NCBI GenBank assembly: GCA_944386745.1
Contig: CALXCG010000013.1
Span: 1 to 34,180, forward strand
DNA length: 34,180 nt
Origin: an uncultured Clostridia bacterium
GTDB taxonomy: Bacteria > Bacillota > Clostridia > TANB77 > CAG-508
Direction of reading: 5' to 3'
Below the pieces are notes generated by a model. That model ran no database searches and was not told the DNA's origin. It was given only the letters and a program-made list of their open reading frames with translations. Below, piece after piece: positions 8,229 to 18,134 of the stretch. A program made the translations under genes and the position numbers. How positions within the stretch are numbered: position 1 is the stretch's first letter; every line of letters starts with the position of its first letter.

Positions 8229-9301
8229 TTTTCTATATCGCCTTTATATTTCTCTTGAATTTCCTTTATCTCATCAAAATGATTTTCCAAAATATCCAAA
8301 AAAGCATCATCCAATTCTGGGTCGAATTGTGTACCCCTACATCTCTTAAACTCTGAAATAACAGTTTCAAGAGGTAAAGAATCTCTATAAGTTCTCCTTG
8401 ATGTCATAGCATCAAAACTATCTGCAATTGCTGTAATTCTAGCCAAATATGGAATTTCCTCACCTTTCAATTGACTAGGATAACCATGACCATCATATCT
8501 TTCATGATGATGTTTTACAATTGGAATAATATCCTTAAATAAAGTGGCAGTAGATAAAATGTGAGCTCCAATTGAAGGATGATTTTTTATTTCTGAATAC
8601 TCATCATCTGTAAGTTTAGTTTCCTTCTGTAAAATAGTATCAGGAACACCAATTTTTCCAACATCGTGGAATAATCCACCAATTTGCAAAGTACGTAAAT
8701 CCTGATCAGATAATCCAACTTTCTTACCTAATAACACAGAAAATTCTGAAACTCTATCAGAATGACCTCTTGTATATGTATCTTTAGCTTCAACCGTATA
8801 TCTCAAAGTTTGAATGCTTTCTAAATAAGCCTGTTCTAACTTTTCATATGTATCAGCTAATTCTTCATTTATATGTTTAATCTCATTCATCTGTTTAATA
8901 GATTTAATTCCAGATTCAATTAAAAGTAATAATTGGTCAAACTTATCACTTTTTTCACAATAACCCTGAATATCTAATCTACGTATTGTTTCTAATGGAG
9001 GCGCTAAATCCTTATGACCAGTTAATAACAAGATATATAATTCTTTATTAAATTTTCTAATTTCTTCTACAACCTGGTCACCATGAAAAGGAGTCATAAT
9101 AAAGTCTAAAACCATTAAATCAAAATGTTCATTTCTGACTCTTTCTATTGCTTCTTGTGGGTCAGTTATACCTGTAAAATCATATCCACTTCTTTTTAGA
9201 AATATTGATAAAGAATCAATGATACCTTGCTCATCATCAACTGCGATGATTTTGTAATTCTTATTTTCACTATTTTCTACATTTTGAAGACCTTTTCTCA
9301 T
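8219..9301 (-). CDS. Response regulator with HD-GYP phosphodiesterase output domain (RpfG-like)
   Basis: The protein has 360 residues from the ATG at 9301, which follows GGAGG; an ATG 22 codons further upstream has no such site. The N-terminus is a receiver domain (IIAVDDEQGIIDSL, phospho-acceptor Asp in LMVLDFIM, Lys in the YCEKSDK turn). A coiled linker (INEELADTYEKLEQAYLES) leads to an HD-GYP domain: RGHSDRVSEFS, FHDVGKIGVPD, the metal-binding HHHERYDGHGYP, and ADSFDAMTS. HD-GYP proteins degrade cyclic di-GMP. Phosphorylation by the kinase encoded upstream would couple a membrane signal to cyclic di-GMP level. The C-terminal Asn-Arg-Asp-stop is written by the adjacent MITE end, so the native terminus has been replaced or slightly extended. 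Confidence 0.92.
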   Translation of the reverse strand: MRKGLQNVENSENKNYKIIAVDDEQGIIDSLSIFLKRSGYDFTGITDPQEAIERVRNEHFDLMVLDFIMTPFHGDQVVEEIRKFNKELYILLLTGHKDLAPPLETIRRLDIQGYCEKSDKFDQLLLLIESGIKSIKQMNEIKHINEELADTYEKLEQAYLESIQTLRYTVEAKDTYTRGHSDRVSEFSVLLGKKVGLSDQDLRTLQIGGLFHDVGKIGVPDTILQKETKLTDDEYSEIKNHPSIGAHILSTATLFKDIIPIVKHHHERYDGHGYPSQLKGEEIPYLARITAIADSFDAMTSRRTYRDSLPLETVISEFKRCRGTQFDPELDDAFLDILENHFDEIKEIQEKYKGDIENRD

Positions 9302-9516
9302 ATTTCTACTATCCTCCATTCTATTCTTTAAGTTATAATAATTGTAATTTATATAATGTAAAAACAATATTATGCTCGAATATAATAGATTAATGTCACT
9401 TTTTCCACATTATATTAATAAAATGTGGAAAAAGCAAGAGTTTTTGAAATTTTTTTGAAATTGGAAAAATTTAGATAAAAAAAGACAAACTATTTGTAAA
9501 AATTTACTCATTTATC

Positions 9517-9545
9517 TTGATAAAAATAAAAATATGTAGTATATT
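9517..9545 (+). promoter_or_regulatory. Sigma-A-type promoter for the mini-gene
   Basis: TTGATA (9517-9522) is followed by a 17-base spacer and TATATT (9540-9545). It is correctly oriented and placed for the small peptide gene at 9594. Confidence 0.6.
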
Positions 9546-9552
9546 AAATAAG

Positions 9553-9579
9553 CCTTTCGACAATAAGTTTGAAAGGAGG
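9553..9579 (+). promoter_or_regulatory. Leader hairpin that could hide the Shine-Dalgarno sequence
   Basis: CCTTTC (9553-9558) is complementary to GAAAGG (9571-9576). The latter overlaps the strong GAAAGGAGGTG ribosome binding site of the mini-gene. Pairing would leave the transcript poorly translated, as seen in some type I toxin mRNAs. It is only 6 bp, so the effect is speculative. Confidence 0.4.
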
Positions 9580-9593
9580 TGTAAAATTTACAA

Positions 9594-9662
9594 ATGAAAA
9601 AGTACATCAAATTAATTGCATTGGTTACTATTCTTTTAATTTTAAAAGAAATAGATGACTAA
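9594..9662 (+). CDS. 22-residue hydrophobic peptide, orphan mini-gene
   Basis: The frame starts MKKYIKLIALVTILLIL and ends with an acidic tail (Lys-Glu-Ile-Asp-Asp). It is one short membrane-spanning segment with a positive N-terminus. It is transcribed opposite to its neighbours, with its own promoter (9517-9545), a strong AGGAGG site about 14 bases upstream (longer than usual) and two tandem terminators directly after the stop. The whole unit is about 190 bases and looks like an autonomous small RNA gene. The design resembles type I toxin or small membrane-peptide genes, but I see no antisense promoter with certainty and cannot name a family. It could instead be a small regulatory RNA with a fortuitous frame. 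Confidence 0.5.
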   Translation: MKKYIKLIALVTILLILKEIDD

Positions 9663-9670
9663 TCAGAATT

Positions 9671-9743
9671 AAAGACTAGGATTTGCCCTCCTAGTCTTTA
9701 ATAATGAAAAAAGACTAATCCTTTTGCCCTATTAGTCTTTTTC
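9671..9743. terminator. Two tandem terminator hairpins with similar loops
   Basis: Hairpin 1 pairs AAAGACTAGGA with TCCTAGTCTTT (9671-9699). Hairpin 2 pairs AAAAGACTAAT with ATTAGTCTTTT (about 9709-9741). Both loops contain TTTGCCC. The arms are so alike that they look like a duplicated hairpin. T-runs on both strands suggest they end the mini-gene on the plus strand and also the kinase transcript on the minus strand. Confidence 0.75.
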
Positions 9744-9852
9744 CCAGTGTTAAATTTACAAACGATTTACATCAAATTAATTTGCTTATAAGCTAAATAT
9801 AGTATACTACAATAATTATCACATGTCAATAAATTCACAAAATTTAAAATAA

Positions 9853-11862
9853 TTAATCAATCGGTAAACTAATAATAAATGTAGTACCTTTTCCGTCTTC
9901 TGACTCAAAAGTAATATTACCATTAAAATGAGCACGGATTGTAGAATAAGACATATACAATCCTAAACCAGTACCATTTTTACCTTTAGTAGTAACCATT
10001 TCCTTAAACAACTTATCTTTAGCCTCTTGAGAAAGCCCTGTAGCATAATCCTTAACAGAAATAAGCAAATTATTATTTTCTTTAGTCACAATTAAATCAA
10101 TATTCTGCTCAGGTTTTCCGTTATAAGCCTGAATTGAATTTGAAATCATATTATTAATAACCTGAACCAAGCTATTAACATCACCTTTAAGCATTAAATT
10201 TTCATCAACTTTTAAAGAAATGTTCAAATAAACAATAGCATTTTTAAGTTCATGTTTCATCAAAATATTAACTCTCTTCAATAATTCACCAATAGTAAAA
10301 GTAATATCCTGTTCATTAGATAATGTCACAGCTTGACCTTTAACAGCAGTAATTACATCTGACATATACTCAGTATGAGTTTTAATTTTTTCAACCCAAG
10401 AAGACATATCTTTAGCGATATCATGATGATCTTGACTGTTTACTTCTGGATCATCAATAGACGAATCATATTCTTTAATTAAATCATTTAAACCTTCAGC
10501 AGCTCCTGATATAGACATTATAGGTGTTTTTAAGTTATGTGCAATACCACCAATTAACTGACCAAGTGAAGCTAAACGTTCTTTTTCCATTAAAGTTTCT
10601 TGGCTGTCATGTATTTTTTCAATATTACGTTTTGTTAAGTCTTGAATCTTATTAAATTCAACCGTAAGTTCACCAAGTTCATCATTAGAAATAATAGGTA
10701 TCTTTCTAAATTCTGCATTATTCTTAGTATTTATATCATTAAGACCATTTACTATCATCTTTATCTGATTTGATAGAGATGTAGAATAATACCATAATAA
10801 GAATGATATAATACCAAACAAAACGATAAAAGAAATTACAATATAAAATAGAGCATTTCCACCATCTATAGGAAATTTAATACCTACAATATAATCGTTA
10901 TTATTCACATTTACATGCTTTACATATCCTTGAGTATTAACAGCATAATGCTCGTAGACTCTACCATCAAATTCATCTGATAATTCATATATATATTTTG
11001 TAAAGAAATCTGTTAAAGGTTCTCCATCTGAAGTAATTACATCCTTATTATTATCAATAATGAAATAAGTATCAGTATCATTCATATATTCTAAAGAATC
11101 AAGAATATTAATTAATTGATCTTCAGTATATGAAGCATTTTCATCAAAAACGTATGAAAATTCATTTTTATAATATTTGTAAGTATCATCACCTCTAGCT
11201 TTAACTAGTCTAGAATAAGAAACTATTGCAATGAAAAACAAACCAGCAATTAAAAGAGGTAATAAAATTAGCATCATATCATTAGAAAGTTTTGAATGCT
11301 TCATATCCAATTTATTATCTTTAAATGTCTTCATCAATATTGATTTAAATAAATTCTTAGAAAACACATAAGATATTGTTGCATTAAATGTAAGCAGAGT
11401 AAGCCATAATATAGCAACAGTTATACCAGAAGATTCTACTTCATGTTTTACAACTGGCATACCTAAACCAATAGTAATTGCAATAAAAGGTATAATTATT
11501 TGCAATAGATAAAACTTCTTTGGTGCAGTTAATAAAGTATTTCTAATTTCATGTACACTATATAATTTAGAGTTTATACCACCAGACCTTTCCCAATTTG
11601 CTATTTTTTTAAATAAAAAATAACGTTGATACAATGTAAATAAAGAAGTTATTAATACATATAATATAATAAATTGTGCTGTATAAGTAAGGCCACCATA
11701 TTCAACTTGAAACTGTGTATCAACAGTTCCAGGTGGATAATTTAAGATTCTATGCATGATTGGGTACAAAGTCCATGCACAAATAGAAATTGTAATAAAA
11801 TATGAAAGTATAACTTTCTGATAAGTATATAAATGAAATGATTTCTTCGTTTTCTTTTGCAT
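9853..11862 (-). CDS. Membrane sensor histidine kinase
   Basis: The protein has 669 residues. About six hydrophobic segments occupy the first ~225 residues (for example VILSYFITISICAWTL, TAQFIILYVLITSLFTLY, MMLILLPLLIAGLFFIAIV). An extracytoplasmic loop follows (~225-335, a PAS/Cache-like sensor position), then another membrane segment (LFYIVISFIVLFGIISFLLW) and a HAMP-like linker. The phospho-acceptor box is LIGGIAHNLKTPIMSISGAA. The ATPase has an N-box (INNMISNSIQAY), then GLSQEAKDKLF and GTGLGLYMS. A strong AGGGGGAAATATT ribosome site overlaps the stop of the NRPS gene 11 bases upstream, so the two are co-transcribed. Its partner is most likely the HD-GYP response regulator downstream. The signal sensed is unknown. 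Confidence 0.93.
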   Translation of the reverse strand: MQKKTKKSFHLYTYQKVILSYFITISICAWTLYPIMHRILNYPPGTVDTQFQVEYGGLTYTAQFIILYVLITSLFTLYQRYFLFKKIANWERSGGINSKLYSVHEIRNTLLTAPKKFYLLQIIIPFIAITIGLGMPVVKHEVESSGITVAILWLTLLTFNATISYVFSKNLFKSILMKTFKDNKLDMKHSKLSNDMMLILLPLLIAGLFFIAIVSYSRLVKARGDDTYKYYKNEFSYVFDENASYTEDQLINILDSLEYMNDTDTYFIIDNNKDVITSDGEPLTDFFTKYIYELSDEFDGRVYEHYAVNTQGYVKHVNVNNNDYIVGIKFPIDGGNALFYIVISFIVLFGIISFLLWYYSTSLSNQIKMIVNGLNDINTKNNAEFRKIPIISNDELGELTVEFNKIQDLTKRNIEKIHDSQETLMEKERLASLGQLIGGIAHNLKTPIMSISGAAEGLNDLIKEYDSSIDDPEVNSQDHHDIAKDMSSWVEKIKTHTEYMSDVITAVKGQAVTLSNEQDITFTIGELLKRVNILMKHELKNAIVYLNISLKVDENLMLKGDVNSLVQVINNMISNSIQAYNGKPEQNIDLIVTKENNNLLISVKDYATGLSQEAKDKLFKEMVTTKGKNGTGLGLYMSYSTIRAHFNGNITFESEDGKGTTFIISLPID

Positions 11863-11873
11863 AATATTTCCCC

Positions 11874-14800
11874 CTAAATTTCAAGATTTTTTATATAATT
11901 AGTCAATTTGTACAAATAATCTAAATCTATTTTATCATATTTAAAATTCAAATGTTCCAAATATTCTAAAGTTATATCACAATTTGTCTTGATATTCAAA
12001 TATGGGATATTAGTATATAAACTATAATCACTTATAACTAAAGAATTAGCAGATAAATCCAATTTTGAAATTTTCTTATAAAACTGTTCATCAGTTACAA
12101 TTTTAATATTATATCCTAATTTATTTAACATTTCTACTAAACTTCTCATATTAAACTTATAAGGGTTAAAAACATGAAAAATTTTATTTAGGCATCCATA
12201 ATTATCAATAATACCAATTATAGCATCTGCAACATTATCTACAGGAGACATATCAAAATTTTGAACAACACTACTTTCAAAATAAAATTTATTTTTAATA
12301 ATAAATTGCAATTTGTTATAAAAAGCATTGCTATCTATATTATATTGAAATACCCCATCAGAATGTCTTGCAGTAAGATTACCAATTCTATAAATGTTTG
12401 CTCTTAGCATACCATTTTTTATACTATTAAGTAAAAATTCTTCTGTTAAAAGTTTACTTTTAATATAATAATTTTCATTATAATTTTGACCTATAAAAAA
12501 GTCCTCTTCAGTAAAATAAACATCATCTGAAGTATTATTTAAAGGCATAAAATCACCAGAAACACTGATAGTTGAAATATGATTTAGAAAAATATCATAT
12601 TTCATACAAAAATCAGCAACATTTTTGGTACCTTTTAAATTTAACTTTTCAAATTCCTCATATTTACCCATATGCTTAACCAATGCAGCAGAATGTATAA
12701 CTAAATCAAGAGTATTACCCAAAGTTTTATATTGCTCATCAGAGAAACCTAAATTTTTATAAGTAATATCCCCAACAATAACTTTAATCTTACTAAATAA
12801 AAACTCTTCAGTATATTTATCTTTAAAATAAAAATTAAACATACTAATAATCCTTTTTTTAGCATTTTCCACAGAAGAACTTCTAACTAAACAATATATA
12901 GTACAATCTTTATCTAGCAAATCCCTCAATAAATGAATACCTAAAAAGCCAGTACAACCAGTAAGTAACACATTTTTAAAACTATGTTTTTTAGGATGTA
13001 AATTATCTGTATCATGCTTTAAAAATGGGTAAATATCTGAAGACAGATTGTTCTCAGCATCAGAATTAGTATTTTCTAAGGCAAAGCATAAATCTTTAAC
13101 ATTAGAATAATCATAAAAATATTGAGTTGGTACTGATATATTTAAAGCAGAAAGCATTGATTGCATTTTAATAATAGACAAAGAATCAATACCAAGATTA
13201 GTAAAATCTTCGTTAATACTAATATTTTTTATTGATAAACAATCTTCTAAAGCCTTACAAACTACTTTTTGAAGTTCAGTTTGTGGTTTTACATATTTAT
13301 TATCTTTAGAATTTTTAAAAGGTGATGGCAATTTTTTTCTATCTATTTTTCCATTAACAGTAAGAGGCAAACTAGGTAATGGAATAAAATAAGATGGAAT
13401 CATATAATAAGGTAATTTTTTAGCCAAAAATACCTTTAACTCATAATTTTGAATAGTAAAATCAGAAGTATAATAAGCACACAAAAATTCCCTGTTATTA
13501 TATGAATAATCTATAACAGCACAATTTTTTATAAATCTATGACTAGATAGAACAGTTTCGATTTCACTAAGTTCTATCCTGTATCCTCTAATTTTAATTT
13601 GAGAATCTGCTCTTCCATAAAAAATTAATTCACCTTGTTTTGTCCAGGCAACAATATCACCAGACTTGTACATCATAAGAGAAGAGTCAAAAATATTTTG
13701 CGAAAAAGCCTTTTTAGTTAAATCTTCTCTTCCAAAATAACCTTTAGAAACACCATCACCTGAAATATACAACTCACCCTTTACACCAGGAGGACAAAGG
13801 TTTAAATTTTTATCCAAAACATAAAACTTAACATTTGCCAAAGGTTTTCCAATAGTAATTACTTTATTTGTTTTAGCTAATTTTTTACAACAACAACCAA
13901 CTGTTGTTTCAGTAGGACCATACATATTATAGATATTAGCAGAAGTAATTAAATTCAAATCATTCAAAAAAGATTGATTTAAAGCCTCTCCACCAATACC
14001 GATATCTGTTAATAATTTGAAACTATCTCTACAATTATTAGCAGACATTAAAGATAATATCTTGCTAGGAGTCCCATACAAAACATTAACATTATATTTC
14101 AAAATTAAATCATTTAACATAGTATAATCATTAAGTTCATCAGAAGTTGCTAAAACTAAAGTTAAACCATTCAAAATCGTTACCCATAATTCATACCCAA
14201 AAACATCAAAAGAAATAGAGGCAATAGAAAGCACAGTCTTATCTGAAGAATATTCAACTTCTCTTGATATTCCTAATAAATAATTATGGAAATTCTTATG
14301 TGTTATAGTAACTGCTTTAGGGTTTCCAGTAGAACCAGAAGTATAAAGTAAATACATATTATCATCAGAAGTTACTTTTTTACACACGTATTTTTTATTT
14401 AAATTCATATCAAAAACACTATCTATGTGGATTAAATTTTCAAAATCATAAACAGAATTTGAAATCACATATTTAGAATTTGAATTATCTATCATATATT
14501 TTTTTCTGTCCATAGGATGTGAAGAATCAATAAGAACATATGAACAGCCACACTTCAAGACAGATAATATCACAATAATTAAATCAATAGACCTATCTAA
14601 TATTATTGAAATATTATCTCCAACTCTTATGTTGTAGTTATCATGTAAGAAAGCTGCAAATTTATCAGACATACAATCCAAATCATTAAAAGTGATTATT
14701 TGATTGTTACATATAATAGCTTCCTTATTTGGATTAGAAATAACTTGTTCCTTAAATAAATCGATAATTGTTTTTGTAGAGTCATATTCTACAAAAGTAT

Positions 14801-16139
14801 TATTAAATTGATTTAAAATTAAATCTTTTTCTTCATTAGTAACCAATTGAATATCTTTAATTAAAATATCCTTATTTTCCATTACTTGTTCGCAAATATG
14901 TAATATTCTATTATGAATATCTTTAATCTGAGAATTATCAAAAAAACAATTTTGATAATCATAAATAAAAGAAAAATTATCTGTATCATCCATATCATAA
15001 ATATGTAATACTAAAGGAATTGATGAATAACCATTAAAAAACCATTCTGTAGAATAATTAATATTGTCCTTAGAATGATTCATTCTAGCATTTTGATAAG
15101 ATACAGAAGTATTGTAAATATTTTCTTTAATATTAAATTTATTTTTTATATCTTCAACTAAAGTTTGAGAAGGATATTTTTCATGTCTTAAATAAGAAAA
15201 TTGACATTTATTAAGTTCTTTTATGCAATCATAAAAAGAAGTATTAAAATCTATATTTAATTTATAAAGCATATTATTTACAAAAAGCCCAAAAGTTTCC
15301 TTTTCCCTCATTGAGCTCCTATTCAATATTGGAGAAGACAAAACAACACTATCTGTCTGTTTAATTTTTCCTTCATAAATCCCCATTAAAAATAAAATAA
15401 AAGTAAAAGGAGAAGTTTTAATTTCCTTACAGAAATTAATAATTTTTTCAGTTAAACTCTTTGTTAATTTAAATTCAGCCCTACTTGCTTCAAAAGAAAT
15501 AGCAGAAGTAGTGTTTAAATTACCAGAGAAAGCATCATCAAATATATTTTTGTCAAAAAGATTATTCCAAAATTCTCTATCTTTTTCAAATCTAGAACTT
15601 AATTTGTATTTTTCTTCTTGATTAACAAAATCTGAATAATCAAAATCACAAGAAAAATCTATATTTTCATTTTTTAATAGTCCAGAATAAATAGAGATAA
15701 TAGAACTAACCAATATGCTCATTGACCAAGCATCACATATTAGATGATGAATACAAACAAAGAAACCACCTGTATTATCAGTTGTTTCATAGATTTCAAA
15801 ATAGTATAAAGGAGAATCAAATAAAGGAAAAACTCTCCTAGAAATTGAATTAAAAACTTCTTCCTTATTTTCAGGAGTCAAATAAATATAATCAACAGAA
15901 AATGGAGTATATTCCTTTTCATATTGAGTAATACTATCACTTTTTTGATTAAGCTGATATCTAATATTTTTATTCTTTTTGACAAAAATATTAATAGCTT
16001 TTTCAAGAAGTTTAACATCAATTTTAGAATTAATAACAACTCTTCCTGAAATGTTATTTATGCTAGTATTTGGAAAAAATTGTTCTGTATTTAAAATTGC
16101 CTTTTGAGGCTCTGTTAAATTAATATTATTTAAAGACAT
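11874..16139 (-). CDS. Single-module nonribosomal peptide synthetase, C-A-T-reductase
   Basis: The protein has 1421 residues. The condensation domain (~1-430) has the active-site motif HHLICDAWS (usual HHxxxDG). The adenylation domain (~450-960) has LLYTSGSTGNPKAVTITH (A3), NMYGPTETTVG (A5), YKSGDIVAW (A7), GRADSQIKIRGYRIELSE (A8) and VNGKIDRKKL (A10). The carrier domain (~990) has LGIDSLSIIKM with the pantetheine Ser. The C-terminal reductase (~1045-1421) has the NAD(P)-binding LLTGCTGFLGIHLLRDL. Reductase-ended modules release products as aldehydes or alcohols; gut Clostridia enzymes of this plan make peptide aldehydes or pyrazinones. My manual alignment gives pocket residues D-V-Y-Y-I-I-M-V-G, a code I cannot assign. 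AGGG precedes the start. No carrier-activating enzyme is in the window. Confidence 0.93.
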   Translation of the reverse strand: MSLNNINLTEPQKAILNTEQFFPNTSINNISGRVVINSKIDVKLLEKAINIFVKKNKNIRYQLNQKSDSITQYEKEYTPFSVDYIYLTPENKEEVFNSISRRVFPLFDSPLYYFEIYETTDNTGGFFVCIHHLICDAWSMSILVSSIISIYSGLLKNENIDFSCDFDYSDFVNQEEKYKLSSRFEKDREFWNNLFDKNIFDDAFSGNLNTTSAISFEASRAEFKLTKSLTEKIINFCKEIKTSPFTFILFLMGIYEGKIKQTDSVVLSSPILNRSSMREKETFGLFVNNMLYKLNIDFNTSFYDCIKELNKCQFSYLRHEKYPSQTLVEDIKNKFNIKENIYNTSVSYQNARMNHSKDNINYSTEWFFNGYSSIPLVLHIYDMDDTDNFSFIYDYQNCFFDNSQIKDIHNRILHICEQVMENKDILIKDIQLVTNEEKDLILNQFNNTFVEYDSTKTIIDLFKEQVISNPNKEAIICNNQIITFNDLDCMSDKFAAFLHDNYNIRVGDNISIILDRSIDLIIVILSVLKCGCSYVLIDSSHPMDRKKYMIDNSNSKYVISNSVYDFENLIHIDSVFDMNLNKKYVCKKVTSDDNMYLLYTSGSTGNPKAVTITHKNFHNYLLGISREVEYSSDKTVLSIASISFDVFGYELWVTILNGLTLVLATSDELNDYTMLNDLILKYNVNVLYGTPSKILSLMSANNCRDSFKLLTDIGIGGEALNQSFLNDLNLITSANIYNMYGPTETTVGCCCKKLAKTNKVITIGKPLANVKFYVLDKNLNLCPPGVKGELYISGDGVSKGYFGREDLTKKAFSQNIFDSSLMMYKSGDIVAWTKQGELIFYGRADSQIKIRGYRIELSEIETVLSSHRFIKNCAVIDYSYNNREFLCAYYTSDFTIQNYELKVFLAKKLPYYMIPSYFIPLPSLPLTVNGKIDRKKLPSPFKNSKDNKYVKPQTELQKVVCKALEDCLSIKNISINEDFTNLGIDSLSIIKMQSMLSALNISVPTQYFYDYSNVKDLCFALENTNSDAENNLSSDIYPFLKHDTDNLHPKKHSFKNVLLTGCTGFLGIHLLRDLLDKDCTIYCLVRSSSVENAKKRIISMFNFYFKDKYTEEFLFSKIKVIVGDITYKNLGFSDEQYKTLGNTLDLVIHSAALVKHMGKYEEFEKLNLKGTKNVADFCMKYDIFLNHISTISVSGDFMPLNNTSDDVYFTEEDFFIGQNYNENYYIKSKLLTEEFLLNSIKNGMLRANIYRIGNLTARHSDGVFQYNIDSNAFYNKLQFIIKNKFYFESSVVQNFDMSPVDNVADAIIGIIDNYGCLNKIFHVFNPYKFNMRSLVEMLNKLGYNIKIVTDEQFYKKISKLDLSANSLVISDYSLYTNIPYLNIKTNCDITLEYLEHLNFKYDKIDLDYLYKLTNYIKNLEI

Positions 16140-16282
16140 CCTTTATCACCCTTTTTAAATAAGTTTTATAATTGAACTTTATCAGAATTATATATATATA
16201 TTAAAAAAAAATCAAGAAAAAGATGTTGAAAAATCAATAATTTTATTATAAAATGCAAAAAAAGAGAAGGGAATGGTGTTAA

Positions 16283-18040
16283 ATGAAAAATAGTAAAGCT
16301 AGAAAAGAAAATGACATCAAGAATCCTAAGGAAAAAGAACAAAAAAAACCAAAAAAAGCAACAAAAGAAGCAGAAAATTTTAAAGATTTAATTATAAGAT
16401 ATGAAAATTTTGGAAAGTTAGTAGCTTTCAAATACAAACAAAATAATGAAATAAAAGAAATAACATATGAACAATTTGCAAAAGACATTAAAGCCTTAGG
16501 GACAGCTTTAATTGATATGAAAGTAAAAAGAGTAGCAGTAATAGGAACTAATAGTTATAAATGGTGTACAACATATCTTGCAACTACAACAGCAGGAAAA
16601 GTTATTGTGCCACTAGATAAAGCACTAACAGATATTGAAATCGGAAATTTAATCAAAAGAAGTGAAGTAGACACAATTGTTTATGAGAAAAAATATCAAA
16701 AAGCAATTGATGAAATAATCGAAAAAGGTTGTAATCTAAAAAATTTAATTTGTATGGACTCTAAAGGAAAAAAAGAGGTTCTTTCTTATGACAAAGTTCT
16801 AGAAAAAGGAAAAGAAATGTTAGAAAAAGGAGATAACAGATATGATGATGTAAAAATAGATTCATATAAAATGTCAATAATGCTATTTACATCAGGAACT
16901 ACAAATGAGCCAAAAGCAGTAATGTTATCACAAAATAATATAGTTTCAAATATTGAGGCACTAAATAGAATTGTTAAAGTATACAAAACAGATACATTAT
17001 TATCATTTTTACCAATACATCATACATTTGAATGTACAATAACATTCTTATTTGGAACATTTAATGGGGCAACAGTAGCATTTTGTGAAGGATTAAGATA
17101 TATTCAACAAAACCTAAAAGACTATAAAGTAACAATATTTGTAGCAGTTCCATTAGTATTAGAAACAATGTATAAAAAAATACAAAAAGCAATTAAAGAA
17201 AAAGGAAAAACAGAATTAGTAAATAAAATGATAAAAATATCAAATGGATTATTAAAATGCCATATAGATATAAGAAAAATAGTATTTAAAGAAATATTAG
17301 ATAATTTTGGCGGACATTTAAGAGTAGTATTTTATGGTTCAGCACCAATGCCTAAAGATACAATAGTAGGATACAATAACTTAGGAATCGAGCTAATACA
17401 AGGATATGGATTAACAGAAACATCACCAGTAGTATCATCAGAAACAGATAAAAAGAAAAGACCAGGATCAATAGGATTAGTTTTAGATAATTTAGAATGT
17501 AGAATTGATAATCCAGATAAAGATGGAGTTGGAGAAATAACTGTAAAAGGACCAAGTGTAATGCTTGGATATTACAATAATGAAAAAGCAACAAAAGAAG
17601 TATTAAAAGATGGATGGTTTTCAACAGGAGATTACGGATATTTAGACAAAGATGGCTTTTTATACATAACTGGAAGAAAGAAAGACGTAATAGTTCTAAG
17701 AAATGGAGAAAATGTCTACCCACAAGAAATAGAAGCATTAATAAATAAATTGCCATATGTAAAGGAAAGTTTAGTATATCAAAGAGGACAAAGCAAAACA
17801 GATACAATGTTATGTGCAAAAATTGTTTATGATGCAGACGCAATTAAAGATGCTTTTGGTAAAAAATCAGAAGAAGGATACAAAGAAGAAATTTGGAAAC
17901 AAATTAAAGAAATAAATAAAGATTTGCCACTATTTAAGCATATCAAGAAAATTGAGATTACAACAGAAGAATTAGAAAAAACTACAACACAAAAAGTTAA
18001 AAGATATAAAGAATTGCAAAAAGTAGCAAACAGGGATTAG
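16283..18040 (+). CDS. AMP-dependent acyl-CoA (fatty acid) synthetase, FadD-like
   Basis: The protein has 585 residues. The AMP-binding P-loop motif is MLFTSGTTNEPKAVMLSQNN (~203); other motifs are YGSAPMPKDT, GYGLTETSPVVSSE, DGWFSTGDYGYLDKDGFLYITGR split over ~430-460, and the catalytic Lys region near the C-terminus (LEKTTTQKVKRYKELQ). The Lys-rich first 30 residues are unusual and probably disordered. This family activates fatty acids or related carboxylates with ATP and CoA. It is divergent from the NRPS with 143 bases between starts. A link is tempting because the NRPS starts with a condensation domain that could take an acyl-CoA, but that is inference. The last residues (Asn-Arg-Asp) and stop codon are encoded by the GGGACGGTCC palindrome at 18031. 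Confidence 0.9.
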   Translation: MKNSKARKENDIKNPKEKEQKKPKKATKEAENFKDLIIRYENFGKLVAFKYKQNNEIKEITYEQFAKDIKALGTALIDMKVKRVAVIGTNSYKWCTTYLATTTAGKVIVPLDKALTDIEIGNLIKRSEVDTIVYEKKYQKAIDEIIEKGCNLKNLICMDSKGKKEVLSYDKVLEKGKEMLEKGDNRYDDVKIDSYKMSIMLFTSGTTNEPKAVMLSQNNIVSNIEALNRIVKVYKTDTLLSFLPIHHTFECTITFLFGTFNGATVAFCEGLRYIQQNLKDYKVTIFVAVPLVLETMYKKIQKAIKEKGKTELVNKMIKISNGLLKCHIDIRKIVFKEILDNFGGHLRVVFYGSAPMPKDTIVGYNNLGIELIQGYGLTETSPVVSSETDKKKRPGSIGLVLDNLECRIDNPDKDGVGEITVKGPSVMLGYYNNEKATKEVLKDGWFSTGDYGYLDKDGFLYITGRKKDVIVLRNGENVYPQEIEALINKLPYVKESLVYQRGQSKTDTMLCAKIVYDADAIKDAFGKKSEEGYKEEIWKQIKEINKDLPLFKHIKKIEITTEELEKTTTQKVKRYKELQKVANRD

Positions 18041-18069
18041 GGGGACGGTCCTCTAATCCCTGTTTTTTT
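18031..18069 (+). terminator. GGGACGGTCC palindrome acting as stop codon and terminator
   Basis: CAGGGATTAGGGGGAC and GGTCCTCTAATCCCTG form an almost perfect ~16-bp inverted repeat followed by seven T's. The TAG inside the left arm is the stop codon of the acyl-CoA synthetase. This is the single-palindrome form of the repeat that makes the ends of the MITE-like elements. Confidence 0.85.
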
Positions 18070-18134
18070 GCACAGTATTCAAAAACAGGTTTAAATTATA
18101 AAAAATAGTAAATACTATTTTTGAGGTGGCCAAT

